Assembly (NCBI GenBank): GCA_050251615.1
Contig: JBFWMM010000015.1
Location: 1-52,135 of the forward strand
Source of the DNA: Sedimentisphaera sp050251615
GTDB taxonomy: Bacteria > Planctomycetota > Phycisphaerae > Sedimentisphaerales > Sedimentisphaeraceae
Length of the DNA: 52,135 bases
Reading direction: 5' to 3'
Shown here: one piece after another, positions 1 to 8,136 of the stretch
How the letters are laid out: every line of letters starts with the position of its first letter
Numbering within the stretch: the first letter of the stretch is position 1
Made by a program: the position numbers and the translations under genes
Notes under the pieces: generated by a model
What the model was told of the DNA's origin: nothing
The model's database searches: none
Seen by the model: the letters and a program-made list of their open reading frames with translations, nothing else

Positions 1-36
1 TCCCTCATCGCCCACTTCCTTTCAATTAAACACACA

Positions 37-110
37 GGGTGATTAGCTCAGCTGGCTAGAGCGTCTGGTCGACATCCAGAAGGTCATTGGTTCGAGTCCG
101 ATATCGCCCA
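37..110 (+). tRNA. tRNA-Val (anticodon GAC)
   Basis: The segment folds as a complete cloverleaf: a 7-bp acceptor stem (37-43 with 103-109, one T-G wobble), a D arm starting GCTC, an anticodon stem TCTGG/CCAGA, variable loop AGGTC, and a T arm ATTGG/CCGAT around TTCGAGT. The discriminator base is A110. The next bases are CC but then T, so the final A of CCA is not encoded. The anticodon loop reads TCGACAT, giving anticodon GAC (valine). Base 33 is therefore C where nearly all elongator tRNAs have U. A strong terminator follows at once. Confidence 0.9.
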
Positions 111-114
111 CCTT

Positions 115-152
115 GCCGCTTTTTGCAATTCGTTGCAGGGAGCGGCTTTTTT
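115..152 (+). terminator. Rho-independent terminator of the tRNA-Val gene
   Basis: The arms 115-128 and 133-146 form a 14-bp hairpin: GCCGCT pairs with AGCGGC, and the inner part includes three T-G wobbles. The loop is the very stable tetraloop TTCG (129-132). A run of six T (147-152) follows directly. It starts only five bases after the tRNA end, so it most likely ends the tRNA transcript. Confidence 0.85.
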
Positions 153-311
153 GTTGCAAGCAGTTGCAAATACAGCGCTTATATCACCTCTATCATGGGT
201 GGTTTCAGGGGTAAGCTGCGAGCTGTTTCTATCGCTTTCTACGCCTCGGGGGGTACATTTCGGGGTACATATTTCAGCGGTGTTTGCGGAAGCTTCAAGA
301 ACGTTAATCAA

Positions 312-470
312 AGCAATTTGCTCATTTGATGTTTGTCTAAGTTTGTCTAAGTTTGTCTAAGTATTTTGTACCAGCAGCCCTTTCAGCAGGCTGTGAGACG
401 CGATTTGCTCATTTGATGTTTGTCTTAATCCGTCTTAATCCGTCAAAGTTTATCTAAGTTTGTCTTGGTT
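312..470 (+). repeat. Short direct repeats, GTTTGTCTAA units
   Basis: Three perfect tandem copies of GTTTGTCTAA lie at 331-360. A second, decayed block at 418-470 carries variants such as TGTCTTAATC and TTTATCTAAG. Each block is preceded by the same stretch (ATTTGCTCATTTGATG at about 315-330 and 403-418), so the whole unit appears duplicated about 88 bases apart. No reading frame crosses the region convincingly. Together with 153-311, where I see nothing else, this fills the gap between the tRNA and the transposase remnant. Confidence 0.6.
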
Positions 471-519
471 AGACAATCTTACGGTTGTGTAAAATGTTTT
501 CTGTAAATTCAAAGCAGTG

Positions 520-570
520 CTATTTATCCGGCTGTAGGCGAGCGTAGCGAGCCGGAGGCCGGATAAATAG
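520..570. repeat. REP-like palindromic element
   Basis: A perfect 13-bp inverted repeat, CTATTTATCCGGC at 520-532 and its complement at 558-570, encloses a second partly self-complementary core rich in GAGC and GCGAGCC. This nested hairpin is typical of dispersed bacterial palindromic (REP-type) repeats. It has no T tract and lies 70 bases upstream of the transposase start. Only one copy is visible in this window. Confidence 0.55.
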
Positions 571-642
571 AAGATTTTGCTTGAAATGGCGGGTACATTT
601 CGTTCTCCTATTAGAAAAACTAAAACCAAACGGAGACACAAA

Positions 643-1275
643 ATGACCCACCAGCAGTATTGTAACGAATTCAGTGGTGCAATGGAACTCTTAATTGAAA
701 ATGGATTTGATGGAATGGCTGAAGTCATCAAAATACTTCTAAACGAAGCGATGAAAATTGAGCGTGGGCAGGCGCTCTCTGCCGCACCGTATCAGCGCAC
801 GCCCGAGCGTAAGGGCTATGCCAACGGCTTTAAACCGAAGACTATCGATACGCGCGTAGGGAGGATAACAGTTGATGTGCCTCAGGCCAGGGGAGATGTC
901 GATTTTTACCCCGCTTCCATAGAGAAAGGCTCCCGCAGCGAACGGGCTCTTAATGTTGCCATCGCCGATATGTACATCAAAGGCGTTTCAACCAGAAAAG
1001 TAACAAAGATCCTCGAAGACATGTGCGGGCTGAGCATATCGAGTACGCAGGTGTCAAGAGTCGCCGCGATGCTGGATGAAGAGCTCGAAAAATGGCGTAA
1101 CAGAGAACTCGGAGAATATCCTTATCTGGTGCTTGATGCACATTACGAAAAAGTGCGCCATAACGGCTCTGTGAGGTCCTGCGCGGTATTTACTGCCATA
1201 GCCATTGATACAGATGGCAGGAGAGAGATCATCGGAGTAAGCGTTTCTTTAAGTGAAGCGGAGGTGCATTTTTAA
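643..1275 (+). pseudogene. IS256-family (mutator-type) transposase, 3'-truncated
   Basis: The 210-residue product matches the N-terminal half of IS256-type transposases (usual length about 400). Family hallmarks are GYANGFKPKTIDTRVG, PQARGDVDFYP, ADMYIKGVSTRKVTKILE, LDAHYEKVR and VSLSEAEVH. The ATG at 643 is chosen because GGAG lies eight bases upstream; an earlier in-frame start at 577 would lack one. The frame ends abruptly straight after SLSEAEVH, just before the family's conserved second half. No continuation is recognisable in any frame downstream. The first catalytic Asp (in LDAHYE) is present but the second Asp and the Glu are missing, so it cannot be an active transposase. It is a remnant of an insertion sequence. 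Confidence 0.85.
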
Positions 1276-1494
1276 TTGCGCCTGCGCAAATGCGGTAACT
1301 GGCAGGAAGCTGATGTCAATTTCGGTTGCAGGGGCCTCGCGATTGAAACCATCAATAATTGCCGGCGTTGATGATTGCTCCGCTCATACAGACGAGGCGG
1401 TTCTTATCCATTCAGGCGGAATTCCGCAGCGGCTTTCAGGACGCCGCATAGGGCGGGTGTTTGCAGGCTCTGCCCGCAAAGGGATGTTTGCCTT
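1276..1494. other. Unassigned spacer between transposase remnant and DUF6941-like gene
   Basis: These 219 bases lie beyond the transposase break. Short open frames run through them on both strands but none has a recognisable motif or a ribosome-binding site. They could be sequence at the deletion junction that removed the rest of the insertion sequence. I cannot assign a function. Confidence 0.4.
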
Positions 1495-1917
1495 TTATTG
1501 GCCTGTGGGGGGCTGCTGCGGGAGGTTTACCTTTCTGCAAAGCACCCTTCTCTCGCCGAGCATCGTGCCGTTGGCGTAGAGCTGGAAGCGGTATTCGCCC
1601 GGGCTCGGGAACACTATCCCCTGCATCTTCAGCGCGAGGGTGAGGATGTGGCGGACGTCCTTGAACTCGACGTACTTCTTCTGGCGGAACAGAACCTTTT
1701 CGTTTTCCTCAAGGTCAACCAGTATTATCTCTATTTCGGTATTGCCGTGGCCGTTTGTCAGCTCGCAGAAAAAGACCAGCTCCGAATGGCGTAGCGGGAA
1801 GTTTATCGCATTGACCACCTGAACGATATTGATGATGCTCGGCATGCCGCTGAGGCGGTCGAAAATGACGCGGTCGCAGGTGATCGCGGACAGCAACAAT
1901 GGGGGTATTTCAGACAT
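1495..1917 (-). CDS. DUF6941-like small protein
   Basis: A 140-residue cytoplasmic protein with no signal peptide or membrane segment. The pattern (an N-terminal stretch about a value set under a condition, then NAINFPLRHSELVFFCEL, IEIILVDLEENEKVLFRQ, and a C-terminal FPSPGEYRFQLYANGTMLGERRV) resembles small beta-rich DUF6941-type proteins common in Planctomycetota, whose function is unknown. The start codon is ATG at 1917 with GAGA just upstream. It stands alone on the minus strand between the transposase remnant and the HNH gene, in an accessory context. The family match is from memory of the sequence pattern and is moderately sure; the coding call is firmer. Confidence 0.65.
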   Translation of the reverse strand: MSEIPPLLLSAITCDRVIFDRLSGMPSIINIVQVVNAINFPLRHSELVFFCELTNGHGNTEIEIILVDLEENEKVLFRQKKYVEFKDVRHILTLALKMQGIVFPSPGEYRFQLYANGTMLGERRVLCRKVNLPQQPPTGQ

Positions 1918-2327
1918 TATCTCTTCTCAAAATCATAACGGATTATCTATATACCGCTGATTGTATCCAAATCGCAGCATTATAAAAGGACAAAACCGCC
2001 GCAGGCCTTTTACCCCGAGCCTTGAGTTTTGATTTTTGAGTTTTGAGTTTTTTTGATATCAGCTGTAATACAATTGTGCCGGCAGCGAATCAAACAGGTC
2101 TTTCAAACACTAACTCATTACAAACGAAGTGTTTACATATATTAACACGGAGTAACGGAGACGCTGAGAAAGATAAAAAAACTTCGTGCCATCTGTACCC
2201 TCTGCGGTTCATAAAAATTGCTTGAACCTGTTTGTATTCAGGAAAGTGTTTCAAAATGAACGGTTTGCCGGTACAATGTCTTACAGTTTTTTTATTCGAG
2301 TTGGATTTCGCCTGAAAGGAAACTGTT
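1918..2327. other. Intergenic region with a CACGGAG-type dispersed repeat
   Basis: Between two divergent genes. It contains AT-rich GAGTTTT/GATTTTTGAG runs (about 2025-2053) and, at about 2134-2195, the phrase ATATATTAACACGGAGT followed by a CTTCGTGCC segment. The same phrase occurs in the long repeats at about 49725 and 51355, so this is probably a degenerate member of the same intergenic repeat family. No gene is supported here. Confidence 0.5.
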
Positions 2328-3176
2328 TTGAGAGAGCAATATATCAGGTTTGTCATGGAAACCAATCTGCCCGGGAGCAACAAGGCGGGGTCTTATGTCA
2401 GGGCGTTGGATTACCTCGCTCCTGTTTTATCCGCTTCAGACAAATGGAGCGGCTGCGCGGATATTTGGAAAATATCTGACCCCGCACAGATTGACAGGCT
2501 CTATCACTTTATTCTATCCGAACAGTCCCTCCCCGATGGCGGCATATTCCGTAACACGGCAAAACCAAGTTACTGGAGAAACCGCTATTACAGCTCAGCG
2601 CTGAAAAGCCTTTTGCAATTTGTTGTCGAGAGTCAATTTGAGTTTAAGCTGGAAGGGCAGTCAGCCGCTCTAATGGAAGGTAAAGAGCTGGCAAAGAAAC
2701 TTCAAGAGCAGACAATAGACAACTACGACTTACTCGTAGATTGTGAGATTGAGAAAAGCGGCGCAGAGCAATCAGCTCTCGTGAAAACGCGGCTGAACCA
2801 GAGGTATTTCAGAAAGATGGTTCTGGCAAACTACGGCGGAAGATGCTGCGTTACGGGGTTACAAGTACCTGAAACGCTGCGGGCAAGCCACATAAGCCCC
2901 TGGGCTCAGGACAGAGACAACCGCATGAATCCCTCCAACGGACTTTGCCTCTCTGCCACTTACGATGCCGCTTTCGACAAACACCTTATCAGCTTCGATG
3001 ATAAATACCGTTTGGTTTTGAGCCCTGCCCTGAGAGAGTATGCAGGAGCGGCGCATGACAGCTATTTCAGGGAAAAAGAAGGGCAGCGCATTCTCTCACC
3101 CATACGTTTTAAACCTGATTCAGAGCTGTTGGAAAGACATTGCGACATTACAATATCCAACCGTATGAGCGGTTAA
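2328..3176 (+). CDS. HNH endonuclease (HNH_2 type), solitary restriction-like nuclease
   Basis: A 282-residue protein. Residues about 160-235 form an HNH_2-type nuclease domain: GGRCCVTG (170-177), RASHISPW (186-192), then RMNPSNGLCLSATYDAAFDK (199-218) with a following His. These are the His-Asn-His and Cys positions of restriction endonucleases in the COG3440 group. The N-terminal 150 residues have no recognised domain and may give target specificity. The start is TTG at 2328, supported by GAAAGGA seven bases upstream; an ATG nine codons later has no such site. No methyltransferase gene is adjacent, so it may cut modified DNA or act as an orphan. It sits in the accessory islet next to a tRNA gene and an IS remnant. 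Confidence 0.8.
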   Translation: MREQYIRFVMETNLPGSNKAGSYVRALDYLAPVLSASDKWSGCADIWKISDPAQIDRLYHFILSEQSLPDGGIFRNTAKPSYWRNRYYSSALKSLLQFVVESQFEFKLEGQSAALMEGKELAKKLQEQTIDNYDLLVDCEIEKSGAEQSALVKTRLNQRYFRKMVLANYGGRCCVTGLQVPETLRASHISPWAQDRDNRMNPSNGLCLSATYDAAFDKHLISFDDKYRLVLSPALREYAGAAHDSYFREKEGQRILSPIRFKPDSELLERHCDITISNRMSG

Positions 3177-3254
3177 ATAGCACCGGCAATCCGATAAGCA
3201 GCGCCGCGATGCAAATCACCCGCTTCTTCTCAGCGATTCAGCAAGCCGCTCCCC

Positions 3255-5015
3255 TCAGAACAGCCCTTTAACTCTGCCGGTCTTCGTATCGACATCGATG
3301 CGGCGGAATGCCGGGTCCGAGCCGGTGCCGGGCATAAGCTTTATCGTGCCTGCAAGCGGCACAATGAAACCTGCGCCTTTATAGACAAGCAGGTCGCGTA
3401 CGGGGAGAGTAAATCCGCTCGGGCGGCCTTTCAGCTCTGGGTCGTGGCTGATTGAGAGGTGCGTTTTGACCATGCAGATGCCCATCTCGGCTGTCTGGGG
3501 GTCTTTCTCAAGCAGTTCGATCTTTGCTATGGCCTCGGGGGCAAATACCACGCCATCTGCGCCATAGACCTCGCGGGCGATTGTGTCGATGCGGTCCTTG
3601 AGAGGCATATCAAGCTCGTAGAGGAATTTGAACTCGCTCGGCTGCTCGCACGCCTCAACAACGGCTTCAGCCAGCTCAATAGCTCCGGCGCCGCCCTTCT
3701 GCCAGTGTTCGCTGAGCGCGGCATAGGCTCCCGCTCCGCGCGCGATGCGCTTAACGACTTCAATCTCTGCGGGGGTGTCTGTGTGGAAAACATTCACGCA
3801 AACCACGGGGGTTACGCCGCTTTTCAGGACGGTCTGAATATGTGCAACGAGATTCTCGCAACCCTTTTCTACAAGAGCCACATTTTCTTCGATGTACTCG
3901 GGCGGCAAAGGCTTGCCCGGCTTTACCTGCTGGCCGCCGCCGTGCATCTTGAGCGCGCGGATTGTAGCCACGAGCACAACGGCATCGGGCTTCAAGCCGG
4001 AATTGCGGCACTTCAAATTCCAGAACTTCTCGAAGCCGATGTCGGCGCCGAATCCGCTCTCGGTTATGTGGTAGTCTGAAAGCGAGCATGCCAGGCGGTC
4101 TGCGATAACTGAGCTTTGCCCGATTGCGATATTGGCAAAGGGGCCTGCGTGCACGAATACGGGGTTGCCCTCTATTGTCTGCATGAGGGTGGGGTTGATT
4201 GCATCAACGAGCCAGGCCGTCATAGCGCCCGCCACTTCGAGGTCTTCCGTGGTTACTTCACAGCCCCGCTTATCATAGGCAACGACAATCTTCCCTATGC
4301 GGCGGCGAAGGTCTTCGAGGTCTGAGGCGATGGCGAGGATTGCCATAATCTCGCTTGAAACGGTGATAGCAAAGCCGCTGTCCATCTCAAAGCCGTCCAT
4401 CTTGCCTCCGATACCCATGTGGATATTGCGCAGGCCCTGGGCGCAGAAATCCATCACCCATTTGAGCTGAACGCGCTGCGGGTCTATATCAAGGCGCTTT
4501 AAGCCGCGCTTTGCAAGGGTCTCGTCGTCGTAGTTGTTTTCATGCTGCATGCGGGCATTGAGCGCGACCATGCAGAGGTTGTGGGCGTTGGTGATCTTGT
4601 CGATGTCGCCTGTGAGGCCGAGCGAAAACGGGGCCAGCGGTATGCACTGGGCGAGCCCGCCGCCTGCCGCGGAGCCCTTGATGTTGAACGTGGGGCCGCC
4701 GGAGGGCTGCCTGATTGCGCCTGTTACGTTTTTGCTGAGCCGGCCGAGGCCATCGATAAGCCCCATTGTCGTAGTCGTTTTGCCCTCGCCGAGTGGCGTT
4801 GGTGTAATGGCGGTAACGTCTATGTACCTTGCCTTTTTGCCGCGGGAGCGCGAGAGAACCTTCCGGTAATCAACTTTCGCAAGGTTCTTGCCGTAAGGGA
4901 TTACTTCATCACTTTTCAGACCGAGCTTTGCAGCGAGCTGCTCAACGCTGAGCATTGTCTTTTCCGCTTCTTCCGCGATCTGCCAGTCTTTCAGTTTGGT
5001 GGGGTCTAATGTCAT
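3255..5015 (-). CDS. fhs: Formate-tetrahydrofolate ligase
   Basis: Makes 10-formyltetrahydrofolate from formate, tetrahydrofolate and ATP, for one-carbon metabolism or acetogenesis-type pathways. The 586-residue product is full length (family about 555-585). Near residue 72 it has TPTPLGEGKTTTT, the family's P-loop, and later AIRQPSGGPTFNIKG, NAHNLCMVALNARMQ and the C-terminal PGTGSDPAFRRIDVD. It is the last gene of the long minus-strand cluster, 14 bases after the U32 gene. The convergent HNH gene ends 78 bases away. The gene is intact and the call secure; why a one-carbon gene follows an exopolysaccharide cluster is unclear. Confidence 0.97.
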   Translation of the reverse strand: MTLDPTKLKDWQIAEEAEKTMLSVEQLAAKLGLKSDEVIPYGKNLAKVDYRKVLSRSRGKKARYIDVTAITPTPLGEGKTTTTMGLIDGLGRLSKNVTGAIRQPSGGPTFNIKGSAAGGGLAQCIPLAPFSLGLTGDIDKITNAHNLCMVALNARMQHENNYDDETLAKRGLKRLDIDPQRVQLKWVMDFCAQGLRNIHMGIGGKMDGFEMDSGFAITVSSEIMAILAIASDLEDLRRRIGKIVVAYDKRGCEVTTEDLEVAGAMTAWLVDAINPTLMQTIEGNPVFVHAGPFANIAIGQSSVIADRLACSLSDYHITESGFGADIGFEKFWNLKCRNSGLKPDAVVLVATIRALKMHGGGQQVKPGKPLPPEYIEENVALVEKGCENLVAHIQTVLKSGVTPVVCVNVFHTDTPAEIEVVKRIARGAGAYAALSEHWQKGGAGAIELAEAVVEACEQPSEFKFLYELDMPLKDRIDTIAREVYGADGVVFAPEAIAKIELLEKDPQTAEMGICMVKTHLSISHDPELKGRPSGFTLPVRDLLVYKGAGFIVPLAGTIKLMPGTGSDPAFRRIDVDTKTGRVKGLF

Positions 5016-5029
5016 AGTCGTAAGCCGTT

Positions 5030-6232
5030 TTATGGTTGTTGCTTTGGAACGCGCCTCAGTATGCTGTACTGCGGCTGCTTTTTATCAAGCCGTATTATCA
5101 TTTCGTTATTTGCGAATTCTACCTGCCTGCCTTTTGAGTCGGTAAGCGGGCTGGGGAGAGTTATATTTGAGATTGTACCGCCTGGGGAAAGCAGTTCAAG
5201 CGTTTCGCCCGCAAACACCTTGTTGCGCACGCGGAAAGTACTTTGGCCGTCTTCGTTGGCAAGCACATCGCCCACGAATATCGTTTCGCCGGCTGAGTGG
5301 TTGTCTTCAAGGCTGTAATCTTCCGGTTCTATGCCGCCTTTCATGAAGCCTTGCGAATAACCGCGGTTCTTCACGCGCGAGAGCAGCTCGAATGCCTGCT
5401 CACGGCTGATGTCTTCGCCGTCGATAATCCTGCGATACAGCGAGACGACCGATGCGATGTAATGCACGGTCTTCATGCGGCCCTCGATTTTGAGCGAATT
5501 TACGCCTATCTCCGCGAGCGCGGGGACGTACTCAAACAGCGCGAGGTCTTTTGAGTTGAACAGGTACAACCCGCGCTCATCCTCAAAGACAGGATGATAC
5601 TCGCCCGGGCGCTTCTCCTCAACCAGCTCATACTTCCAGCGGCACGGGTGCGTGCATTCGCCGCGATTGCCGCGGCGGCCGGTGAGGTAGTCGCTGATGG
5701 CGCAGCGGCCCGAATACGAGAAACATACGGCGCCATGTACGAAGACTTCTGTCTGAATCCTGCCGGCGAGGGATGTTTGTATGGTGCGAATCTGCTCAAT
5801 CGAGAGCTCACGCGCCAGATTCACGCGGGCAGCGCCGAGCTCCGCATAAGCGAGAGCCGTCTGAGAGCTGAGCGTGTTGGCCTGCGTGCTGATATGCAAA
5901 TCTGCTCTGAAACCAAGCGATTTAATAGCCCTCATCACACCGAGATCGGCCACGATAAAGGCATCAGCTCCCATATCATCAAATGCGCCCGCAAGCTCGC
6001 AAATATCCGCATACTCCTCGGAGAACGGGTAGATATTGAGCGTAATGTAGGCTTTTTTGCCGCGTGCGTGGAGGTATTCTATGCCTTCGGCGGCTTGTTC
6101 GAGGGTGAAATTGCCCGCGAAGCTGCGCAGGCTGTAGCCGGCTCCGAAATAGACCGCATCCGCACCGTATGCGGATGCCCATTTGAGCTTTTCAAGCGTG
6201 CCGGCGGGAGCAAGAAGCTCCGGCTTATTCAT
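5030..6232 (-). CDS. Peptidase U32-family protein (TrhP/RlhA-like RNA hydroxylation factor)
   Basis: The product of about 400 residues carries the U32 signature: ELLAPAGTLEKLKWA at the N-terminus, DAVYFGAGYSLR, and the Cys-rich EVFVHGAVCFSYSGRC followed by RGECTHPCRWKYE. Characterised bacterial members (TrhP, RlhA) help form 5-hydroxyuridine in tRNA or 5-hydroxycytidine in 23S rRNA rather than acting as peptidases; the conserved cysteines may hold an iron-sulfur cluster. I chose ATG at 6232, which overlaps the upstream lipoprotein gene by eight bases and gives the family's usual N-terminus. An upstream in-frame start adds 21 unrelated residues. TrhP is likelier than RlhA from the length of about 400, but this is inference. 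Confidence 0.9.
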   Translation of the reverse strand: MNKPELLAPAGTLEKLKWASAYGADAVYFGAGYSLRSFAGNFTLEQAAEGIEYLHARGKKAYITLNIYPFSEEYADICELAGAFDDMGADAFIVADLGVMRAIKSLGFRADLHISTQANTLSSQTALAYAELGAARVNLARELSIEQIRTIQTSLAGRIQTEVFVHGAVCFSYSGRCAISDYLTGRRGNRGECTHPCRWKYELVEEKRPGEYHPVFEDERGLYLFNSKDLALFEYVPALAEIGVNSLKIEGRMKTVHYIASVVSLYRRIIDGEDISREQAFELLSRVKNRGYSQGFMKGGIEPEDYSLEDNHSAGETIFVGDVLANEDGQSTFRVRNKVFAGETLELLSPGGTISNITLPSPLTDSKGRQVEFANNEMIIRLDKKQPQYSILRRVPKQQP

Positions 6233-6635
6233 TTGTGCCCCCGATGCCTCCAAGAGCCTTATCGGCCTCTCCTGCGGCTTCGATAGCGCTTTCAATCAGT
6301 TCATCGCGTAATATCGGAGCCTGCGGCTCAAGCGAGTAACTGAAACTGTACTTATGCAAAACGTCGGAAGCGAAAATATCAAAGGGGAAATAGTCGTCCC
6401 TGGGGCGCTCAATTTTCTGCGCAGTACTGAGCGTACAATAGCCTTGTTTCTTGAGCTGTACGTCGTAGGTGCCGTACCAGTTGAAGCGTGCGGTTACCGG
6501 GCTCAGGCCGATATGCTCGCCGTTGAGAAATACATCCGCACCGGCGGGCTCAGTTATTATCTCAATCTCCCGCTCCACACAACCGCAAAGCAACAGCATC
6601 GAAACAACAAAGAACAAACTAAGTGGTTTTGCCAT
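6225..6635 (-). CDS. PEGA-domain lipoprotein
   Basis: A 136-residue protein with a lipoprotein signal peptide (SMLLLCGC, lipid Cys at residue 19). A PEGA domain follows (about 22-70): EIITEPAGADVFLNGEHIGLSP and a GTYDVQLKKQGY ending. PEGA domains are small beta-sandwiches seen in surface and S-layer-associated proteins. The start at 6635 lies inside the last codons of lspA, so the two are translationally coupled. It sits directly downstream of the enzyme that would mature it. No further function can be read from the sequence. Confidence 0.85.
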   Translation of the reverse strand: MAKPLSLFFVVSMLLLCGCVEREIEIITEPAGADVFLNGEHIGLSPVTARFNWYGTYDVQLKKQGYCTLSTAQKIERPRDDYFPFDIFASDVLHKYSFSYSLEPQAPILRDELIESAIEAAGEADKALGGIGGTNE

Positions 6636-7152
6636 CTTTTTTACCCTTTGCCTCATCGATGATCGAAAACACAATGATAATTGCGATAGAGATACACATA
6701 AGTGAATCGGCTATGTTGAACGTCGGCCAGTGGTAGTTGTTCACGTAGAGGTTGATATCGAAGAAATCCCTGACCAGCCCCTGATTGAACAGGCGATCGT
6801 AGAGATTGCCCGCGGCGCCTGCCGTGAACATGGCTGCCGGTATCAGCATCCTGCCCTTGAAGCAGCCAAGCTCGAACATAACTACCGCCGCCAGGACTGC
6901 GACAACCGAAACGGTAACGAGAAGCCACGTGTTGCCGGCGGCAATGCTGAACGCGCCACCATTGTTTACTCGTGCGGTAAGCGCGAAGAAGCTTCCCAGC
7001 ACGGGTTTTGTATAGCCGGGCTGTTTGTCGAGGTAGCCGAAGGCCAGGCTCTTTGTGAGCAAGTCCAGAGCTAACCCGAGCAGGATAATCATCCAGTATG
7101 TGCTGCGCTCCGCAGAGACAGGGCGAGTAAGCTTGTTTTGCGAATAGGTCAT
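6619..7152 (-). CDS. lspA: Lipoprotein signal peptidase (signal peptidase II)
   Basis: An inner-membrane aspartyl protease that cleaves the signal peptide of prolipoproteins after lipidation. It is 177 residues with four predicted membrane segments and both catalytic aspartates: Asp119 in AGNLYDR and Asp149 in FNIADS. The conserved RVNNGGAFSI stretch is also present. ATGA overlaps the stop of the preceding TPR lipoprotein gene, and the next gene, a PEGA lipoprotein, begins inside its 3' end. The cluster thus encodes at least three lipoproteins plus their peptidase, which fits co-expression. Confidence 0.97.
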   Translation of the reverse strand: MTYSQNKLTRPVSAERSTYWMIILLGLALDLLTKSLAFGYLDKQPGYTKPVLGSFFALTARVNNGGAFSIAAGNTWLLVTVSVVAVLAAVVMFELGCFKGRMLIPAAMFTAGAAGNLYDRLFNQGLVRDFFDINLYVNNYHWPTFNIADSLMCISIAIIIVFSIIDEAKGKKDGKTT

Positions 7153-8111
7153 TGGATCGTAGCCCTCGAATAGCGCCTTATAAGCTGGCGCAGGCCGGGT
7201 TGATTGGGTTCAAGCCTGAGCGCAACACGCCACTGCTCTATACCCCTGTCCTTGAGCACAGGGTCTCTATCGCGGAATCCCTTCAGGATGTAAGCAACCC
7301 CCGAGCCTTTGAGGGTGAGCTGGTCGCCGGGCTTGAGAGAGCTGGCGATGCGGTAGTTTTCGATGGAGCCATCAAAATCCTTGCCGCGAAGGTCGAGATA
7401 GCCGAGATACTGATAGATACGAGGGTCGTCGGGGGCAACGCGAATCGTTTCGTTCAGCAACTCCCTGGCTACATCGAAATTGCTACTGCGAATATAGGCC
7501 AGGCCAAGCGGTATCATAATCTCCGGCTTGTTACCTTCTCGCTCAAGCGCCCTTCTGTATTCGGCGATAGCGGTTTCATAGTTGCTGGTTGCCGTGTATA
7601 TATCACCGAACAGAATCTCGAGCTCTGTGTTGTCGGGGTCGAGAATTCTCGCCTCAGTGGCGAGGTTCAGAGCCCTGTCGTAATCTCCGAGCTTGTAGTA
7701 CGTCTTTGCGGTGAAGTAGTTGGCATCATAGCTCTCCGGGTTCAGCTCCAAAGCGCGAACAAAGGCACCAACAGCCTTCTCGTAGCGCTCGAGGGCAAAG
7801 TTCACCTTGCCGAGATTGAAAAGATCTTCGTAGGAAATCGGGTTGTACCTGACAGCAAGCTCGTACTGCTCGGAGCTCTGCTCCAGCTTGCCCTGCTGCT
7901 GATAAATATCACCCTTCATTGAGTAGGCCTGCGAGAATGTGGCATCCGCTTCAGTTGCCTGATTCAGAGCCGCAAGGGCCTCATCGACTTGCCCTTCCTG
8001 CTCAAGGCGCGTTGCCTCGTCAAGAAGGACCTTGGGATCCTGACAGCCTGCGATAAAAAACGCGGCCGCAAGTACTACAGAAATAAGTATGTGTATTTTA
8101 TGTCTCATCAT
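7149..8111 (-). CDS. TPR-repeat lipoprotein of the exosortase/export cluster
   Basis: About 320 residues. The N-terminal signal peptide has the lipobox FIAGC, followed by seven or more tetratricopeptide repeats (AYSMKGDIYQQQGKLEQSSE, DLFNLGKVNFALERYEKAVG, NYFTAKTYYKLGDYDRALN and so on). TPR lipoproteins of this sort act as scaffolds at the membrane in polysaccharide assembly and export. The start is one of two adjacent ATGs (8111 or 8108), both behind GGAG. An upstream in-frame start would add 33 residues that run back into the preceding gene. It begins 25 bases after the kinase-like gene and overlaps lspA by four bases. Confidence 0.85.
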   Translation of the reverse strand: MMRHKIHILISVVLAAAFFIAGCQDPKVLLDEATRLEQEGQVDEALAALNQATEADATFSQAYSMKGDIYQQQGKLEQSSEQYELAVRYNPISYEDLFNLGKVNFALERYEKAVGAFVRALELNPESYDANYFTAKTYYKLGDYDRALNLATEARILDPDNTELEILFGDIYTATSNYETAIAEYRRALEREGNKPEIMIPLGLAYIRSSNFDVARELLNETIRVAPDDPRIYQYLGYLDLRGKDFDGSIENYRIASSLKPGDQLTLKGSGVAYILKGFRDRDPVLKDRGIEQWRVALRLEPNQPGLRQLIRRYSRATIQ

Positions 8112-8136
8112 TTTGCTCCACAGTTCTCCGAATTGG

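Noticed and set aside
331..360. CRISPR-like array from the GTTTGTCTAA units
   Set aside because: The units are 10 bases long and directly joined, with no spacers and no cas genes in the window.
1276..1579. Second half of the IS256 transposase, possibly frameshifted
   Set aside because: No frame downstream shows the expected conserved blocks, so truncation is a better reading than a frameshift.
5594..6286. Plus-strand open frame of 230 codons opposite the U32 gene
   Set aside because: The U32 gene on the minus strand is certain, and this frame gives low-complexity Ala/Arg-rich sequence.
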